Source: Acinetobacter qingfengensis
Lineage (GTDB): Bacteria; Pseudomonadota; Gammaproteobacteria; Pseudomonadales; Moraxellaceae
Assembly (NCBI RefSeq): GCF_008693185.1
Contig: NZ_VXKN01000004.1
Span: forward strand, 186,001 to 250,000
Reading direction: 5' to 3'
Length of the DNA: 64,000 nucleotides
The notes under the pieces were generated by a model. It did no database searches, was not told the DNA's origin, and saw only the letters and a list, made by a program, of their open reading frames with translations. Of the stretch, positions 30,585-41,050 are shown piece by piece (the stretch's first letter is position 1; the number at the start of each line of letters is the position of its first letter). The translations under genes and the position numbers were made by a program.

Positions 30585-31021
30585 TGAGTGAAAGTGCTTT
30601 ACCTTATATTCCACATCAAGCACCAATGATTTTTATTGATGAGTTGCTGGAATGTGGCATCGACCATGCTGTTGCAAAATTAACGATTCATCCTGAGCTG
30701 ATGTTTCTGGAACCACAAGGTTTACCGACATGGACCAGTATCGAGTTGATGGCACAGACCATCAGTTTGTATGCGGGTGTGCAGGGAAAGGCACAGGGGC
30801 AACCACCCAAGATTGGCTTTTTATTGGGAACACGTAAATTGCATTTACCTTTTCCTTATTTTCCATTGCACAGTGAGGTGCAAATTACAGTGCATAAAAA
30901 TTATATGCATGACAATTTGGGGATGTTCCAGTGCGAAATTATTGCACAGGAGCAGACAATAACAGCAGTATTAAGTGTTTATGAACCAGACTCAACAGAG
31001 TCGGAGCGACAAGGGTTGTGA
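30584..31021 (+). CDS. 3-hydroxyacyl-ACP dehydratase (ApeP-like, main cluster copy)
   Basis: The 145-residue hotdog protein has YIPHQAPMIFIDELLECG and SIELMAQTISLYAGVQ. Start and stop codons overlap with both neighbours (TGATG), so translation is coupled to the ketosynthase and the ketoreductase. A diverged copy is at 17,460-17,921. Confidence 0.85.
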   Translation: MSESALPYIPHQAPMIFIDELLECGIDHAVAKLTIHPELMFLEPQGLPTWTSIELMAQTISLYAGVQGKAQGQPPKIGFLLGTRKLHLPFPYFPLHSEVQITVHKNYMHDNLGMFQCEIIAQEQTITAVLSVYEPDSTESERQGL

Positions 31022-31746
31022 TGAACAGAAGAATTTTAGTAACAGGCTCCAGTCGTGGCATTGGTAAGGCGATCGCTTTACAACTGGCACATGCCGGATT
31101 TGATATCACGGTGCATGCACGCTCACGAATTGAAGAAGCTCAAAGTATTGTGGAACAGATTCAGGCTATGGGGCGAAATAGCCATTATTTACAATTTGAT
31201 GTGAATGACCGTGAAAAAATCAACACAATTCTAGAGCAGGATGTTGAGCAGCATGGGGCATTTTATGGCGTGATTTTAAATGCTGGATTAACTCGGGATG
31301 CTGCATTTCCTGCGTTGAGTGATGAGGATTGGGACAGTGTCATCAGTACCAGTCTGGATGGATTTTATAATGTACTAAAACCTCTGACCATGCCAATGAT
31401 CCGTTTAAAACAAGGTGGACGGATTGTGACATTATCTTCGGTATCAGGCGTAATGGGTAATCGCGGTCAGGTCAATTACAGTGCTGCCAAGGCTGGTTTG
31501 ATTGGCGCAAGCAAAGCATTGGCGCTGGAATTGGCAAAGCGTAAAATTACGGTCAATTGTGTTGCTCCTGGATTAATTGATACCGAAATGGTTACTGACG
31601 AAGTTCGTCAACATGCCTTGAATATGATTCCAATGCAGCGTATGGGTACAGTCGAAGAAGTAGCTGCTGTAGTGAAGTTTCTGTGCTCGGATGATGCAGC
31701 ATATATCACCCGTCAGGTCATTTCAGTCAATGGAGGACTCATCTAA
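31021..31746 (+). CDS. 3-oxoacyl-ACP reductase (FabG-like, ApeQ-like)
   Basis: A 241-residue short-chain dehydrogenase with the NADPH motif TGSSRGIGKAIALQL, the structural NAG in ILNAGLTRD, and the catalytic SVSGVMGNRGQVNYSAAKAG (Ser, Tyr, Lys). It reduces the keto group in each polyene elongation cycle. It is coupled by start/stop overlap on both sides. Confidence 0.9.
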   Translation: MNRRILVTGSSRGIGKAIALQLAHAGFDITVHARSRIEEAQSIVEQIQAMGRNSHYLQFDVNDREKINTILEQDVEQHGAFYGVILNAGLTRDAAFPALSDEDWDSVISTSLDGFYNVLKPLTMPMIRLKQGGRIVTLSSVSGVMGNRGQVNYSAAKAGLIGASKALALELAKRKITVNCVAPGLIDTEMVTDEVRQHALNMIPMQRMGTVEEVAAVVKFLCSDDAAYITRQVISVNGGLI

Positions 31747-32969
31747 TGAACCGTGTGGTTGTCACTGGTATGGCTGGAATCACTTCATTGGGTGAAACTA
31801 CCCAACAGATTTTTCAAGCCATGAATCAGCAACAAAGTGGTGTACGTTATATGCCTGAGTGGGAGCAATATCCAGATTTAAATACCAAACTGGCTGCCCC
31901 AGTCACAGCGTTTAGTTTGCCAACACATTTTACCCGAAAAACCACACGTGGTATGGGGCGAGTTGCCTTACTTTCCGTGGTGGCAGCAGAACAGGCATTA
32001 GAGGATGCAGGATTAAGACAACATCCAGTTTTAACTTCAGGAAAGGCAGGCGTGGCCTTTGGTTCATCTTCAGGTAGTGTCGATGCCGTAATGGAAATGG
32101 GTGAATTTTTAATTCAACAAAGCAGTAAAAGAATTAATGCAACCACATATATCCGTATGATGTCGCATACCAGTGCAGTGAATATGACCGTCCATTTTGG
32201 ACTACAGGGTTTAACACTGCCTACGTCCAGTGCCTGTACTTCAGGTTCAATGGCAATTGGTCAGGCCTATGAAGCAATTAAATATGGCAAACAAACTGTA
32301 ATGCTGGCAGGTGGTGCAGAAGAACTCAGTGCCGCAGGGGCCGCCGTTTTCGATGTGTTATTTGCGACCAGTTGCAAGAATGCTACTCCACAACAAACGC
32401 CACAGCCGTTTGATCTTAATCGTGACGGATTGGTAATTGGTGAAGGTAGTGCCTGTTTGATTCTGGAAGACTATCAACATGCTCAGGCACGTGGCGCCAA
32501 GATTTATGCAGAAATTATTGGTTATGGTTCCAATACTGATGGGCAGCATGTAACTCGGCCTGAAAGTGAACAAATGGGAAAATGCATGCAGCTTGCACTT
32601 GATGATGCCGATATCTCAGCGCAACAGATCGATTATGTCAATGCGCATGGTACAGCAACCGAACAAGGCGATATTGCAGAAACACAGGCGACAGCAAGTA
32701 TATTGGGTATAAAACCCATCAGTTCATTAAAAAGTTATTTTGGCCATACATTGGGTGCATGTGGTGCAATTGAAGCATGGTTAAGTATCGCCATGATGAA
32801 TCATAATCAGTTTGTTCCAACCTTAAATTTGCAGCAAATAGATGAACGCTGTGGAAATCTGGATTATATTACTGGAGAATCGCGGAGCATCTGTGCGAAC
32901 TATGTCATGAGTAATAATTTTGCTTTTGGCGGGATTAATACATCTTTAATCTTTAAGAAAATAAACTAA
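31746..32969 (+). CDS. beta-ketoacyl-ACP synthase (aryl polyene ketosynthase, second; ApeR-like)
   Basis: The 407-residue ketosynthase has SSACTSGSMAIG with the catalytic cysteine, NAHGTATEQGD and LKSYFGHTLGACGA with the two histidines. It starts in the stop codon of the reductase gene. Two ketosynthases and one chain-length factor are the usual set in aryl polyene clusters; the second is thought to act in initiation. Confidence 0.9.
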   Translation: MNRVVVTGMAGITSLGETTQQIFQAMNQQQSGVRYMPEWEQYPDLNTKLAAPVTAFSLPTHFTRKTTRGMGRVALLSVVAAEQALEDAGLRQHPVLTSGKAGVAFGSSSGSVDAVMEMGEFLIQQSSKRINATTYIRMMSHTSAVNMTVHFGLQGLTLPTSSACTSGSMAIGQAYEAIKYGKQTVMLAGGAEELSAAGAAVFDVLFATSCKNATPQQTPQPFDLNRDGLVIGEGSACLILEDYQHAQARGAKIYAEIIGYGSNTDGQHVTRPESEQMGKCMQLALDDADISAQQIDYVNAHGTATEQGDIAETQATASILGIKPISSLKSYFGHTLGACGAIEAWLSIAMMNHNQFVPTLNLQQIDERCGNLDYITGESRSICANYVMSNNFAFGGINTSLIFKKIN

Positions 32970-32991
32970 CACCTAAGTTTGGGGGAAAATC

Positions 32992-33420
32992 ATGTTAAAA
33001 AGAACCATTATGTTGGGATTATTTGCTGCTGTAGCCAGTACAAGTTACGCAAAAGATGAACCACATCATTTTAATTTTAATCAGGCAGTTCAAAATGCCA
33101 CGGATGCCGGTGCAATTGATGGCTCAGTTAAGTTCTATCTTGCCGATACCCGTTCAGGTGGAAAATTGATACGTGCCAATGTCATTACCAATCGTAAAAC
33201 CAATGGTTTTGCTAAATCCGCAGAAACATCGTGTGATTGGGCAATTCGTGCGGCATTAATTCAATTACAGCAATCTGCTAAGGCTCAGGGTGCCAATGCG
33301 GTCACCAATATTGTCAGCTATTTCCGCAAAAATGAATATCGCAGCCGTACTGATTATGAATGTTATAAGGGAACAGCCGTATCCGCAGTAACCTTAAAAG
33401 GCGATTTTGTGAAATTTTAA
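32992..33420 (+). CDS. secreted small protein at the end of the aryl polyene operon
   Basis: The 142-residue protein has a cleavable signal peptide (MLKRTIMLGLFAAVASTSYA) and a compact domain with two cysteines (ETSCDWA, DYECYKG) and a repeated-valine core resembling YbjQ-like folds. Proteins of this kind have been labelled excinuclease ATPase subunit in databases, a name nothing in this sequence supports. It is the last gene before the operon terminator and its function is unknown. Confidence 0.72.
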   Translation: MLKRTIMLGLFAAVASTSYAKDEPHHFNFNQAVQNATDAGAIDGSVKFYLADTRSGGKLIRANVITNRKTNGFAKSAETSCDWAIRAALIQLQQSAKAQGANAVTNIVSYFRKNEYRSRTDYECYKGTAVSAVTLKGDFVKF

Positions 33421-33441
33421 TCTGTTATCAATTTTGTGCCA

Positions 33442-33476
33442 ATGCTTTTTGCCAGCGTTGCAAAAAGCATTTTTAG
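33442..33476 (+). terminator. terminator of the aryl polyene operon
   Basis: An 11-bp inverted repeat (ATGCTTTTTGC/GCAAAAAGCAT) with a 7-nt loop followed by TTTT, 22 bp after the last operon gene. The phosphopantetheinyl transferase follows. Confidence 0.75.
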
Positions 33477-33487
33477 CCTGAGCATCC

Positions 33488-34123
33488 ATGATTTATCTTC
33501 TTTATCGATCTATACAGGAATTGTTGCCAGAGCAAGCCATTAGCAAAAGAATGACGGCACAACAGCGAGAATCTATCCGTGATTATCGCTTTCATTATTT
33601 AAGTCGGTTTTGTGCGCAGCAAGATTTACCGCCACCTCAATTACAGCATCATACCCATGGCAAGCCTTATTTTGGCAATCTGCCACAACTACATTTTAAT
33701 CATAGTCACAGCCAACAACATTATGCATTGGCTTATAGTCAGGATGAAATTGATCTTGGTGTAGATGTTGAGGATTTGCGGCGTCAAGTACGAATGCGGG
33801 CATTGGCCGAGCACGCTTTTCATCCTGATGAATTGTCTATGTGGCAACGTACTGATTATGATCGTCAATTTTGGTTCAAGGTCTGGACCATTAAGGAAGC
33901 TGTACTTAAAGCACATGGTCTGGGTATTCGCTTAAGCCTGAACATGCTCAATACACAGGCACATCCCGATTGGGATTTTGGTATGTTACAACATGCACAA
34001 CTGGGTGAATTTTATTATCAGCATTATTGTACTGGACAATCAATGATCACTTTGGCATATCGCAAGCAATCATCTGATGGATTGGCAAATATTTATTGGT
34101 GTACAGAAGATTCTTCCGCATAG
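33488..34123 (+). CDS. 4'-phosphopantetheinyl transferase (Sfp-like)
   Basis: The 211-residue protein has the Sfp-type motifs DLGVDVEDL (Mg2+ binding) and WFKVWTIKEAVLKAHGLG (the WxxKEA signature). It transfers the 4'-phosphopantetheine arm to carrier proteins, most likely the two in this cluster. It follows the terminator by a few bases and may be read through or have its own promoter. Its end overlaps the convergent Crp-like gene by 31 bp. Confidence 0.87.
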   Translation: MIYLLYRSIQELLPEQAISKRMTAQQRESIRDYRFHYLSRFCAQQDLPPPQLQHHTHGKPYFGNLPQLHFNHSHSQQHYALAYSQDEIDLGVDVEDLRRQVRMRALAEHAFHPDELSMWQRTDYDRQFWFKVWTIKEAVLKAHGLGIRLSLNMLNTQAHPDWDFGMLQHAQLGEFYYQHYCTGQSMITLAYRKQSSDGLANIYWCTEDSSA

Positions 34124-34794
34124 TATGTTAATTTTTCAATATCCAGAATTCGGATATGTTTAAACTCGCGTTTTAAAATGTTTTGTTGTTCCAACTGTTG
34201 TAAAGCTGCGTTAATACTCTGGCGGGAGCTTGATAGCATTAGTGCGAGTTTTTCCTGCGACATTTCAATCCGTCGTTGTTGTGCACTGGATTGTAATTGA
34301 TAACCAGAAATGATCAGTAATAAACGTCTGGCCACACGTTGTAATAAAGATGCTTCGCCTTGTATTTCCAGTTCTTGTAATAGTGGACGAATTTTTTGTG
34401 TGACTAAGCAGGCGATATGTTGCCAATAGTGAGGCTGCTGATTGAGTAAAGTAAATAAGTCGGACTTTTCCAAGAAAAGCAGTGTTGTTGTTTTCATGGC
34501 AACGGCATCATGTGTTCTAGGGTTGCCATCAATTAGAGAAATTTCACCAAACCATAGCACAGGCTCAGCGATAAGCATTAAATATTCATGTCCACTTTGA
34601 TGATTGAAGCCGAGTTGAATCGCACCATTTATGAGTGCATATAAGCCATCTGCTTCATCACCCCGATAAAATAAAACTTGTCCTTTTTCTAGGTATTTTA
34701 ATTTACCTCGCTTTAGAATGAATTGCTGAAATTCTAAAGTTAGCTGGTTAAACCATATATTTTGATGTAATAAAATTGAAACCGTATTTGACAT
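34093..34794 (-). CDS. Crp/Fnr-family transcriptional regulator
   Basis: A cyclic-nucleotide-binding-like domain (about residues 20-130: YLEKGQVLFYRGDEADGLYA) precedes a Crp-type winged helix (MSQEKLALMLSSSRQSINAA) in 233 residues. No cysteine cluster like that of Fnr is visible. Its 3' end overlaps the phosphopantetheinyl transferase, so it may regulate the aryl polyene cluster, or the divergent Mpo1-like gene 90 bp away; both are inferences. Confidence 0.85.
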   Translation of the reverse strand: MSNTVSILLHQNIWFNQLTLEFQQFILKRGKLKYLEKGQVLFYRGDEADGLYALINGAIQLGFNHQSGHEYLMLIAEPVLWFGEISLIDGNPRTHDAVAMKTTTLLFLEKSDLFTLLNQQPHYWQHIACLVTQKIRPLLQELEIQGEASLLQRVARRLLLIISGYQLQSSAQQRRIEMSQEKLALMLSSSRQSINAALQQLEQQNILKREFKHIRILDIEKLTYYAEESSVHQ

Positions 34795-34884
34795 AAAAAC
34801 CTTCCTAAGTTGTCATCTACCTGACAAATCCATATTTCATGACAAGGTATCATGTTTTTTGTCTAGCCAAGAAGGGATTCAATA

Positions 34885-35409
34885 ATGGATAAATTAGCTC
34901 AAAACTTAAGTCAGTATGCAGCGTATCATTTGAGTCGTAAAAATATCATGACGCATATCATAGGTATTCCATTGATTGTGGCTTCAATAATTCTACTTTT
35001 AGCACGAGTACAATTTATATTACTTGGATGGGATATTTCTTTAGCACATCTGATGATTGCACTCAGTTGTTTGTTTTATCTGAGATTAGATATTGTCTTG
35101 GGTAGCGTGTTACTTATGGTTTTCGTCTTATTTTTACTAATGTTATCTCCAATTGCACAGATGCCAACTTTAATTTGGCTCAGTAGTGTATTGGGATTGT
35201 TTATTATAGGCTGGATATTCCAGTTTATTGGTCATTACTTTGAAAAAATGAAACCTGCTTTTTTTGACGACATTAAAGGCCTATTGATAGGACCTTTATT
35301 TATCGCAGCCGAGTTATTGTTTATGCTGGGTTATAAGCCAAATTTACAGCAACAAGTACAGTATCAGGCTGTACAATTACGGCGCCAGCTCCAGCAAAAA
35401 ATCAGATGA
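34885..35409 (+). CDS. Mpo1/DUF962-family membrane protein
   Basis: The 174-residue protein has four membrane segments with the family histidines in YAAYHLSRKNIMTHIIGIP and GWIFQFIGHYFEKMKPAFFD. Yeast Mpo1 is an Fe2+-dependent dioxygenase that shortens 2-hydroxy fatty acids; bacterial members are presumed to act on fatty acids. It is divergent from the Crp-like regulator. Confidence 0.85.
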   Translation: MDKLAQNLSQYAAYHLSRKNIMTHIIGIPLIVASIILLLARVQFILLGWDISLAHLMIALSCLFYLRLDIVLGSVLLMVFVLFLLMLSPIAQMPTLIWLSSVLGLFIIGWIFQFIGHYFEKMKPAFFDDIKGLLIGPLFIAAELLFMLGYKPNLQQQVQYQAVQLRRQLQQKIR

Positions 35410-35614
35410 AAAAATCTTTGTCGCAAGAATAAATATTCATTTGTTGTGCTTATTTGCAAAGATTTTTATGCAATGAAATGAGTAACGAAACCATACCTTG
35501 ATGATGAAGGTTTAGTGTAAAAATAAGAAAATAGTTTTAACTTAAGAGTGGGTTTTCAATGTTTATAAATAAAAAATAATCAAATATAAATTATTTTATT
35601 GATTGAGAAAAAAC

Positions 35615-35646
35615 CAGCCCTATTCATTGTTAATTGAATAGGGCTG
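35615..35646 (-). terminator. terminator of the yajC-secD-secF operon
   Basis: A perfect 12-bp inverted repeat (CAGCCCTATTCA/TGAATAGGGCTG, 8-nt loop) followed on the minus strand by a T-run. It lies past the secF stop codon. The rest of 35,410-35,689 shows no gene. Confidence 0.85.
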
Positions 35647-35689
35647 ATTCGTAGTCAAAGCATCTCTAAATGCTGTTTTTTAGGGAGAC

Positions 35690-36667
35690 TTAATGCGGAA
35701 TTTCTTGCTCATCTTCAAATTCAGGTTTGACCTGAACAATAAAGCTTTGACGATCCAGACCACGCCATAAAGCAAAGGCTGTACCAATATAAATTGAAGA
35801 GTACGTTCCCACAAACACCCCGATACACATAGCAACAGAGAACCATTTCAAACCTTCACCACCCAGAAACATCATGGCCAGAACAACCAGTAACAGCGTC
35901 ATGGATGTATGAATGGTACGGCGTAATGTTTCCGTAAGGGAGATATCCACCACTTCTCTTGGTGTTGCACCACGAATTTTTCGAAAATTTTCACGGATAC
36001 GATCTGAAACTACGATGTTGTCATTCAGTGAGAAACCAATGACTGCCAATAATGCTGCCAATACGGTTAAGTCAAATGGCCATTGCAATAAGGCAAATAT
36101 TCCTAAAGTCACAAGAATATCGTGACAAAGGGACAATACAGCACCCATGGCCAATTTAAACTCAAAGCGAATGGTGACATATACCAGCATCAGCAGCATT
36201 GCCAATGCAACAGCACCGGCAGAGCGTAAATATAATTCATTGCCGACTTGTGATCCGACAGAGTCAATTTTGCTGACGGTGAGTTGATTGTTTGGTAGTG
36301 TGGCAACTTTCTGAATATGTGCTTTTAAGTTATCAACACTTTCATCTGTGGCAGCCATACGAACCAATAAATCGCGCTCACTACCTAAAGTTTGTACGAC
36401 AGGTTCCTTAAAACCGGCCTGTTTTAATGCATCTGTAACTGTCGATTGATTGACCGGTTGAGTGTAATTTAATTCGGCAGAAATACCACCAGTAAAGTCC
36501 AGCCCAAGGTTTAATCCTTTGGTTGCCAGAAAAAATACACTGAGTAGGGTAATGATAATGGAGAAGATTGCGGCCGGTTTGGCAATCTTCATAAAGTCTA
36601 TGACTTTTTCATTATCAGGGCGGCCATATTGTTTTTTCTCTGGTTGAGTCATTTCAGTGCTCATCAT
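35690..36667 (-). CDS. secF: protein translocase subunit SecF
   Basis: SecF works with SecD to drive late steps of Sec protein export using the proton gradient. The 325-residue protein has six membrane segments and the family motifs GLDFTGGISAEL and DRIRENFRKIRG. It follows secD by 7 bp. Confidence 0.96.
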   Translation of the reverse strand: MMSTEMTQPEKKQYGRPDNEKVIDFMKIAKPAAIFSIIITLLSVFFLATKGLNLGLDFTGGISAELNYTQPVNQSTVTDALKQAGFKEPVVQTLGSERDLLVRMAATDESVDNLKAHIQKVATLPNNQLTVSKIDSVGSQVGNELYLRSAGAVALAMLLMLVYVTIRFEFKLAMGAVLSLCHDILVTLGIFALLQWPFDLTVLAALLAVIGFSLNDNIVVSDRIRENFRKIRGATPREVVDISLTETLRRTIHTSMTLLLVVLAMMFLGGEGLKWFSVAMCIGVFVGTYSSIYIGTAFALWRGLDRQSFIVQVKPEFEDEQEIPH

Positions 36668-36674
36668 GCTCTCC

Positions 36675-38576
36675 TTAAATGCTCAACTTTTTCAAGTTGC
36701 GGCGTTTGCCATAAATCAGTTGCACAATGGCACGTGTTACGGTAATCGCAGTAAACATTGAGCAAACAATACCAATCATCAGGGTGACAGCAAAACCTTT
36801 AATTGGCCCTGTACCGATTGCAAACAAAATTAATGCAACGATAAAGGTGGTCAGGTTTGAGTCAAAGATGGTGTTATAAGCACGATCATAGCCTGCCACA
36901 ATGGCCTGTTTAGGTGAGGCTCCCCAACGAATTTCTTCTCTGATCCGTTCACAGATCAAGACGTTGGCATCAACAGCCATACCAATGGTAATGACGATCC
37001 CTGCAATCCCCGGTAAAGTCAGAGAAGAACCAATCAGTGACATGATTGCAAGAATCATGGCAAGGTTACAGATCAGAGCGACATTGGCAATGATACCGAA
37101 TAGACGGAAGAACACGATCATCCAGATTGCAACGAGAATAAAACCGACTTCAGTAGACAGAATCCCTTTGTCGATATTTTCCTGTCCCAGACTTGGGCCT
37201 ACTACACGTTCTTCAACAAAGTACATTGGCGCAGCTAATGCACCGGCGCGTAGCATTAATGCCAGTTCAGATGCTTCCTGTGGCGAGTCCAGTCCGGTAA
37301 TACGGAATGAAGAACCCAGTACAGCCTGAATAGTCGCAGCATTAATCACCACAGATTCGGTATATGGTGTACGAACTTCAGTTTGAGTACCAGTTTTTGG
37401 ATCGGTGACATAAGAGATTTTTTGTTTATTTTCAATAAACAGGACTGCCATACGTTTTTGTTGTGCATTACGTGTGGCATCGGTCATTAATTTACCGCCG
37501 GCATTGTCCAGAGTAATATTAACTTCGGCACCACCAGAGTCCTGACTGAATCCTGAACGAGCATCCTGAACACGTTCACCTGTCAGAATACGTTGTCTGT
37601 TCAAGAGCAATTGTTTGCCACTGTCCAGTGATTGGTATGCAAATAATTCGGTACCAGCCGGAATGGCCTGACCGTTATATTGACCTGTATATTGGTCAAT
37701 CACTTGATCATTTTGATCAGCGACCAGACGAAATTCCAGATTGGCGGTACGACCCAATACACGTTTTGCTTCAGCCGTATCTTGTACACCAGGTAGATCT
37801 ACAACGATACGATTGCTGCCTTGACGCTGTACCAGTGCTTCGGCAACGCCCAATTCATTGATACGGTTACGCAATGTTGTCAGGTTCTGCTCAACTGCAT
37901 AGGTTTCAATTTCCTGACGTTTTGCTTCACTGTAAGTCAGATTTAATATACTGCCATCTGATGAAGCCAATGCCTGCTGGGTATATTCATTACCGTTACG
38001 GCGTAAAAAATCCATAGCTTTGCTACGATCATCATTATCGGCAAAACGTACAGTAATTTGATTGTTATTCAGGTTAAGCTGATTAAATGCAATATTGTTG
38101 CTGCGTAATTGCTGGCGTAAATCTGCCGCAGATGTTTCCAGACGCTGGCTGATGGCTTTATCCATATCTACTTCGAGTAGAAAGTGAACACCACCACGTA
38201 AATCCAGGCCAAGTTTCATTGGCTTGGCACCTAGTTTTTGCAACCATTCCGGTGTGGTTGGTGCAAGGTTAAGCGCCACAACATAATTATCACCCAGACT
38301 CTGGCGCAGAACTTCCTGAGCTTTCAACTGTGATTCGGCATTATCTACACGTAACAGGGCAGCATTATTGGTAAAGCTGTTATTGTGTGTAGCAATTTTC
38401 GATTGTTGTAGAGATTGTTCGGCTTTATTCAGGATGGATTGGTCAATGAGCGTTCCAGCCTTTGCTCCTGAAATCTGCACTGCATGTTCATCAGGATAAA
38501 GACTTGGTAACGCATAGATGGTACTCAACGTCAGTACGAAGATGATGAGTACATATTTCCATGCAGGGTAACGCAT
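36675..38576 (-). CDS. secD: protein translocase subunit SecD
   Basis: The 633-residue protein has an N-terminal membrane segment, large periplasmic domains (LGLDLRGGVHFLLEVD) and a C-terminal bundle with GIVITIGMAVDANVLICERI. It forms the SecDF-YajC accessory complex with its neighbours. Confidence 0.97.
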   Translation of the reverse strand: MRYPAWKYVLIIFVLTLSTIYALPSLYPDEHAVQISGAKAGTLIDQSILNKAEQSLQQSKIATHNNSFTNNAALLRVDNAESQLKAQEVLRQSLGDNYVVALNLAPTTPEWLQKLGAKPMKLGLDLRGGVHFLLEVDMDKAISQRLETSAADLRQQLRSNNIAFNQLNLNNNQITVRFADNDDRSKAMDFLRRNGNEYTQQALASSDGSILNLTYSEAKRQEIETYAVEQNLTTLRNRINELGVAEALVQRQGSNRIVVDLPGVQDTAEAKRVLGRTANLEFRLVADQNDQVIDQYTGQYNGQAIPAGTELFAYQSLDSGKQLLLNRQRILTGERVQDARSGFSQDSGGAEVNITLDNAGGKLMTDATRNAQQKRMAVLFIENKQKISYVTDPKTGTQTEVRTPYTESVVINAATIQAVLGSSFRITGLDSPQEASELALMLRAGALAAPMYFVEERVVGPSLGQENIDKGILSTEVGFILVAIWMIVFFRLFGIIANVALICNLAMILAIMSLIGSSLTLPGIAGIVITIGMAVDANVLICERIREEIRWGASPKQAIVAGYDRAYNTIFDSNLTTFIVALILFAIGTGPIKGFAVTLMIGIVCSMFTAITVTRAIVQLIYGKRRNLKKLSI

Positions 38577-38628
38577 TATCTATTCTTCTTAAATGAAAAG
38601 TCGTGCGGCAGGCACGACTTTAAATGAA

Positions 38629-38955
38629 TTAAAGGTTATTTAAAGTGCCTTCAGGTAATACAGAGATCACTGAAGAACGTTGAATTTTTACTTCATTACC
38701 ACGGCTCAATTCGATGACGGCATAATCACCCTCGATTTTGATGATACGACCCATCAAACCACCGGCAAATACGACTTCAGAACCTTCAGATAAGCTTTCA
38801 ACCAGCGCACGATGTTCTTTCATGCGTTTGGATTGTGGACGGATTAAAAGGAAGTAAAAAATTGCAATCATCACAACAATCATGATGATAGACATATATG
38901 GACTTTGTGCCTGTGCACCACCAGCCGCATGTGCAGTCGAAATAAATAAACTCAT
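38629..38955 (-). CDS. yajC: preprotein translocase subunit YajC
   Basis: A 108-residue protein with one membrane segment (IIMIVVMIAIFYFLLIRPQSKRMKEH) and a small cytoplasmic domain (VFAGGLMGRIIKIEGDYAVI), as is usual. It sits between tgt and secD, the conserved order. Confidence 0.95.
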   Translation of the reverse strand: MSLFISTAHAAGGAQAQSPYMSIIMIVVMIAIFYFLLIRPQSKRMKEHRALVESLSEGSEVVFAGGLMGRIIKIEGDYAVIELSRGNEVKIQRSSVISVLPEGTLNNL

Positions 38956-39051
38956 GTTATTTTCCTAAAAAATCAGTCAAAGAAACAATGTTAAAAATTA
39001 GGCGTTAAACTCTAGTCATGCAATTTACATGGTATTGCCAAACTACGCAAA

Positions 39052-40254
<1,203 letters not shown>

Positions 40255-40443
40255 TTAGATTTTGGCTTTTAGTGCCAGTATTGATGATGGTACTAAGTAA
40301 CTTTTTGTATGAGGTTATTGTGGTGTGCTGGCATTTATGAATAAATAATAGATTAGAGTTGTTGTCTTATTTTGCTATTTTAAATAGCAACAAATAAAAA
40401 ATTACTGATAAGCCAAATAGCATGATGATACGATACAAGGTTA

Positions 40444-41037
40444 ATGATGCAGACATGGATGAGCTACAAACACTGGGTAATGGTATTTTGCTTAAGCGCT
40501 CTAATTTTATTATTGTTTGCTTGTCAAAAAAATAAAGTTGATTTACCCAGCATAATAGAGCATAAAACAGTCATACAACCTATAGATTGGTCTAATATAG
40601 CGGTTGATAAAGTCATTGTGTACAAAGCAAAAAGAGAACTTCAGCTTTTGCAACACGGACAAGTGATTAAAAGCTATAAAATGCGTTTAGGATTTAACCC
40701 TGTCGGTCATAAGCTCATGGAAGGCGATGGTAAAACACCCGAAGGAATTTATACGCTGGATTGGCGTAATCCAGAAAGTAAATTCTATAAATCTCTGCAT
40801 ATTTCTTATCCCAATGCACAGGATCAGGCACAGGCAAAATCTAGAAATGTCAGTGCAGGTGGCGACATCATGATTCATGGTTCTGCCAATTATCTTGGAG
40901 CAGAAAAAGGTAGTTTATTTTATGCTTATCTGCCTCAGGGAGATTGGACACAAGGCTGTATTGCGGTGTCCAATCAGGATATGGATGAATTATGGCATCA
41001 GATTAAAGACCATACGGTAATTGAAATTTTGCCTTAA
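40444..41037 (+). CDS. L,D-transpeptidase (YkuD family), probable lipoprotein
   Basis: The 197-residue protein has an N-terminal hydrophobic segment ending in a lipobox-like LLLFACQKNK, so it is probably lipid-anchored. The YkuD domain shows IMIHGSANYLG and the catalytic GDWTQGCIAVSNQDMDELW with its cysteine. Such enzymes make 3-3 peptidoglycan cross-links or attach proteins to the wall. It is divergent from tgt. Confidence 0.87.
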   Translation: MMQTWMSYKHWVMVFCLSALILLLFACQKNKVDLPSIIEHKTVIQPIDWSNIAVDKVIVYKAKRELQLLQHGQVIKSYKMRLGFNPVGHKLMEGDGKTPEGIYTLDWRNPESKFYKSLHISYPNAQDQAQAKSRNVSAGGDIMIHGSANYLGAEKGSLFYAYLPQGDWTQGCIAVSNQDMDELWHQIKDHTVIEILP

Positions 41038-41050
41038 TCTTTTGCTGGCA

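Noticed and set aside
36901..37329. 142-codon plus-strand ORF inside secD
   Set aside because: It is antisense to the invariant SecD membrane domain and is explained by codon bias of the real frame.
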